Source: Loktanella sp. S4079 (GTDB taxonomy: Bacteria; Pseudomonadota; Alphaproteobacteria; Rhodobacterales; Rhodobacteraceae). From it: 64,000 nucleotides of DNA. Under the pieces are notes generated by a model that did not search any database, had not been told where the DNA came from, and worked only from the letters and a program-made list of their open reading frames with translations. Numbering within the stretch: position 1 is the stretch's first letter; each line of letters begins with the position of its first letter. The DNA lies in the NCBI RefSeq assembly GCF_000967725.1, contig NZ_JXYE01000002.1:930001-994000 (forward strand), in the 5' to 3' direction. Position numbers and translations under genes: made by a program. Below, in pieces: positions 62,462 through 64,000 of this stretch.

Positions 62462-64000
62462 CTATACGCCTTCTTGCGCTTCTTCGGATTGGCGATTCCA
62501 CAAGTTCGCGTAACGGCCACCACGTGCAAGCAGAACCTGATGCGTGCCCTGCTCGGTAATTTGGCCGTCTTCCAGCACAACAATGACATCGGCATCGGCG
62601 ATGGTGGACAAGCGGTGGGCAATTGTCACAACCGTGCGTCCCTGCCCCATCGCCTTTAGCTCGGCCTGAATTTCCATCTCGGTCTGGGTATCAAGCGCCG
62701 AAGTCGCCTCATCAAGCAGCAGGATCGGAGGGTTCTTAAGCAATGTACGCGCGATACCCACGCGCTGTTTTTCACCGCCAGAGAGCTTTAGCCCACGTTC
62801 GCCCACCGCAGTCTGATAACCGTCAGGCAGGCTTGTGATGAAATCGTGAATTTTCGCGGCTTTGGCGGCTGCAATGATCTCTTGTTCGCTGGCGTCGGGC
62901 CGACCATAGGCGATGTTGTAGTGAATGGTATCGTTGAATAGCACCGTGTCTTGAGGAACGACACCGATCTGCGCGTGCAGGCTGTCTTGGGTCACATCCC
63001 GGACGTCTTGGCCATCAATACATAACGCGCCATCGTTCACGTCATAGAACCGAAACAGCAAGCGACCAATCGTGGATTTGCCCGATCCTGACGGGCCGAC
63101 AATAGCCACCGTTTGTCCGGGCTGGACATCTAGGCTTACACCTTTGAGAATGGGGCGCTCTGCGTCATAGCCAAAGCTAATATTGTCCATTTTGATCGCA
63201 CCGCCTGCGATGATCAGCTCTGGCGCATTTGGCTTGTCTTGTACCTCGGCTGGCTGTTCAAGCAGATCGAACATATCGCCCATATCGATCAGTGCCTGCC
63301 GAATTTCGCGATAGACAGTACCAAGAAAGTTCAATGGCATCGTGATCTGGATCATATAGGCGTTTACCATCACAAAATCGCCAACTGTCAGATCACCACG
63401 CTCAACACCCATCACGGCCATGACCATGACCGCCACCAAACCGCTGGTAATCAATAGTGACTGACCAAAGTTCAGAAACGCGAGCGAATAGTTTGTCCGA
63501 ATAGCTGCCTTTTGGTATTGCGCCATCGCCCGGTCGTATCGCGCAGCCTCCCAGGCCTCGGCGCCAAAATACTTGACCGTCTCAAAATTCAGCAGACTAT
63601 CAATCGCCTTTTGATTGGCGTCAGTGTCCTGTTCGTTCATCACCCGTCGGATCTTGACCCGCCATTCGGTGACCTTGAACGTAAAGGTGATATAAAGCGC
63701 GATCGTTACAAAAACGGCCGCAAGATACCAGACATCGAACAGAAAGAACAAAACAGCCGCAATCATCAGCAGCTCAAGCACAAGCGGGCCGATGCTGAAT
63801 AACAAAAAGCGAAGCAGGAATTCGACGCCCTTTACCCCACGCTCGATAATGCGACTCAGCCCGCCGGTTTTGCGCATGATGTGATAGCGCATGGACAGAC
63901 GGTGAATATGCGTGAATGTCTCAAGCGCGAGCTGCCGCAATGCCCGCTGCCCCACCGGGGTAAAAACCACATCACGCAATTGCTGAAACCCGACGTTCAT
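62462..64000 (-). CDS. Atm1-type ABC exporter, N-terminus outside window
   Basis: The 512 residues present include most of a six-helix membrane domain with the Atm1 signature RKTGGLSRIIERGVKG and NFETVKYFGAE, then the nucleotide-binding domain: Walker A GPSGSGKST, Q-loop GVVPQDTVLFND, signature LSGGEKQRVGIART and Walker B ILLLDEATSALD. Atm1/HMT1 proteins export glutathione-linked sulfur or metal compounds. The gene starts beyond base 64000. It is upstream of the MFS gene on the same strand, 91 bp away. Confidence 0.92.
   Translation of the reverse strand: MNVGFQQLRDVVFTPVGQRALRQLALETFTHIHRLSMRYHIMRKTGGLSRIIERGVKGVEFLLRFLLFSIGPLVLELLMIAAVLFFLFDVWYLAAVFVTIALYITFTFKVTEWRVKIRRVMNEQDTDANQKAIDSLLNFETVKYFGAEAWEAARYDRAMAQYQKAAIRTNYSLAFLNFGQSLLITSGLVAVMVMAVMGVERGDLTVGDFVMVNAYMIQITMPLNFLGTVYREIRQALIDMGDMFDLLEQPAEVQDKPNAPELIIAGGAIKMDNISFGYDAERPILKGVSLDVQPGQTVAIVGPSGSGKSTIGRLLFRFYDVNDGALCIDGQDVRDVTQDSLHAQIGVVPQDTVLFNDTIHYNIAYGRPDASEQEIIAAAKAAKIHDFITSLPDGYQTAVGERGLKLSGGEKQRVGIARTLLKNPPILLLDEATSALDTQTEMEIQAELKAMGQGRTVVTIAHRLSTIADADVIVVLEDGQITEQGTHQVLLARGGRYANLWNRQSEEAQEGV

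Overview
The window looks like a chromosomal core segment of a roseobacter-group alphaproteobacterium (Rhodobacteraceae) of moderate GC. The main evidence is a complete RcGTA-type gene transfer agent (GTA) cluster, a LuxI/LuxR quorum-sensing locus, a lone FliG-family gene, a glnB-glnA pair and a contiguous yajC-secDF-ccm block, all built of alphaproteobacterial-type proteins. I see no integrase, transposase, CRISPR array, rRNA or plasmid gene.

Layout. 1-4 kb: the end of a pyruvate dehydrogenase E2 gene, a thiol/peroxide stress island (thioredoxin-reductase-like protein with an Rrf2 regulator; divergent ohrR/ohr) and cysE. 4.0-18.1 kb: the GTA cluster, g1 to g15 on the minus strand, with every frame open, plus one small coupled gene after g15. 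18.3-23 kb: mltG and the fatty-acid genes fabF, acpP, fabG, fabD. 23-34 kb: a cytochrome b561-YceI fusion, a stand-alone YceI, the rpsF-rpsR-rplI operon, a lipoprotein, a periplasmic cyclic-nucleotide phosphodiesterase, tig with tRNA-Leu(UAG) just upstream, and nnr. 34-38.8 kb: glnB-glnA, an endonuclease/exonuclease/phosphatase-family membrane protein, a DUF6314-like protein and purB. 38.8-43.6 kb: luxI and luxR, a divergent LuxR-like protein without a DNA-binding domain, a divergent FliG-family protein, a lysophospholipid acyltransferase and a DUF1223 protein. 43.8-54.8 kb: aconitase, an orphan Imm11/DUF1629-like protein, the ccm and sec genes, and a Hint-domain gene split by a 22-bp tandem duplication. 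55-64 kb: serS, a DUF2235 hydrolase, a TPR/BamB-like/Der operon, a Bcr/CflA-type transporter and an Atm1-type ABC exporter that runs off the end.

How the parts may work together. The GTA genes have short overlaps typical of one long transcript, with a candidate sigma70 promoter overlapping the mltG terminator and a large RNA hairpin after the capsid gene. In Rhodobacter capsulatus GTA production is influenced by a LuxI/LuxR pair, so the quorum locus about 20 kb away is a plausible but unproven partner. A 21-bp inverted repeat lies between luxR and the DNA-binding-less LuxR homologue, which is followed on the same strand by the FliG-family and acyltransferase genes. This is the least conventional arrangement in the window. 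All functions are read from sequence motifs by eye; no database search or alignment was run.
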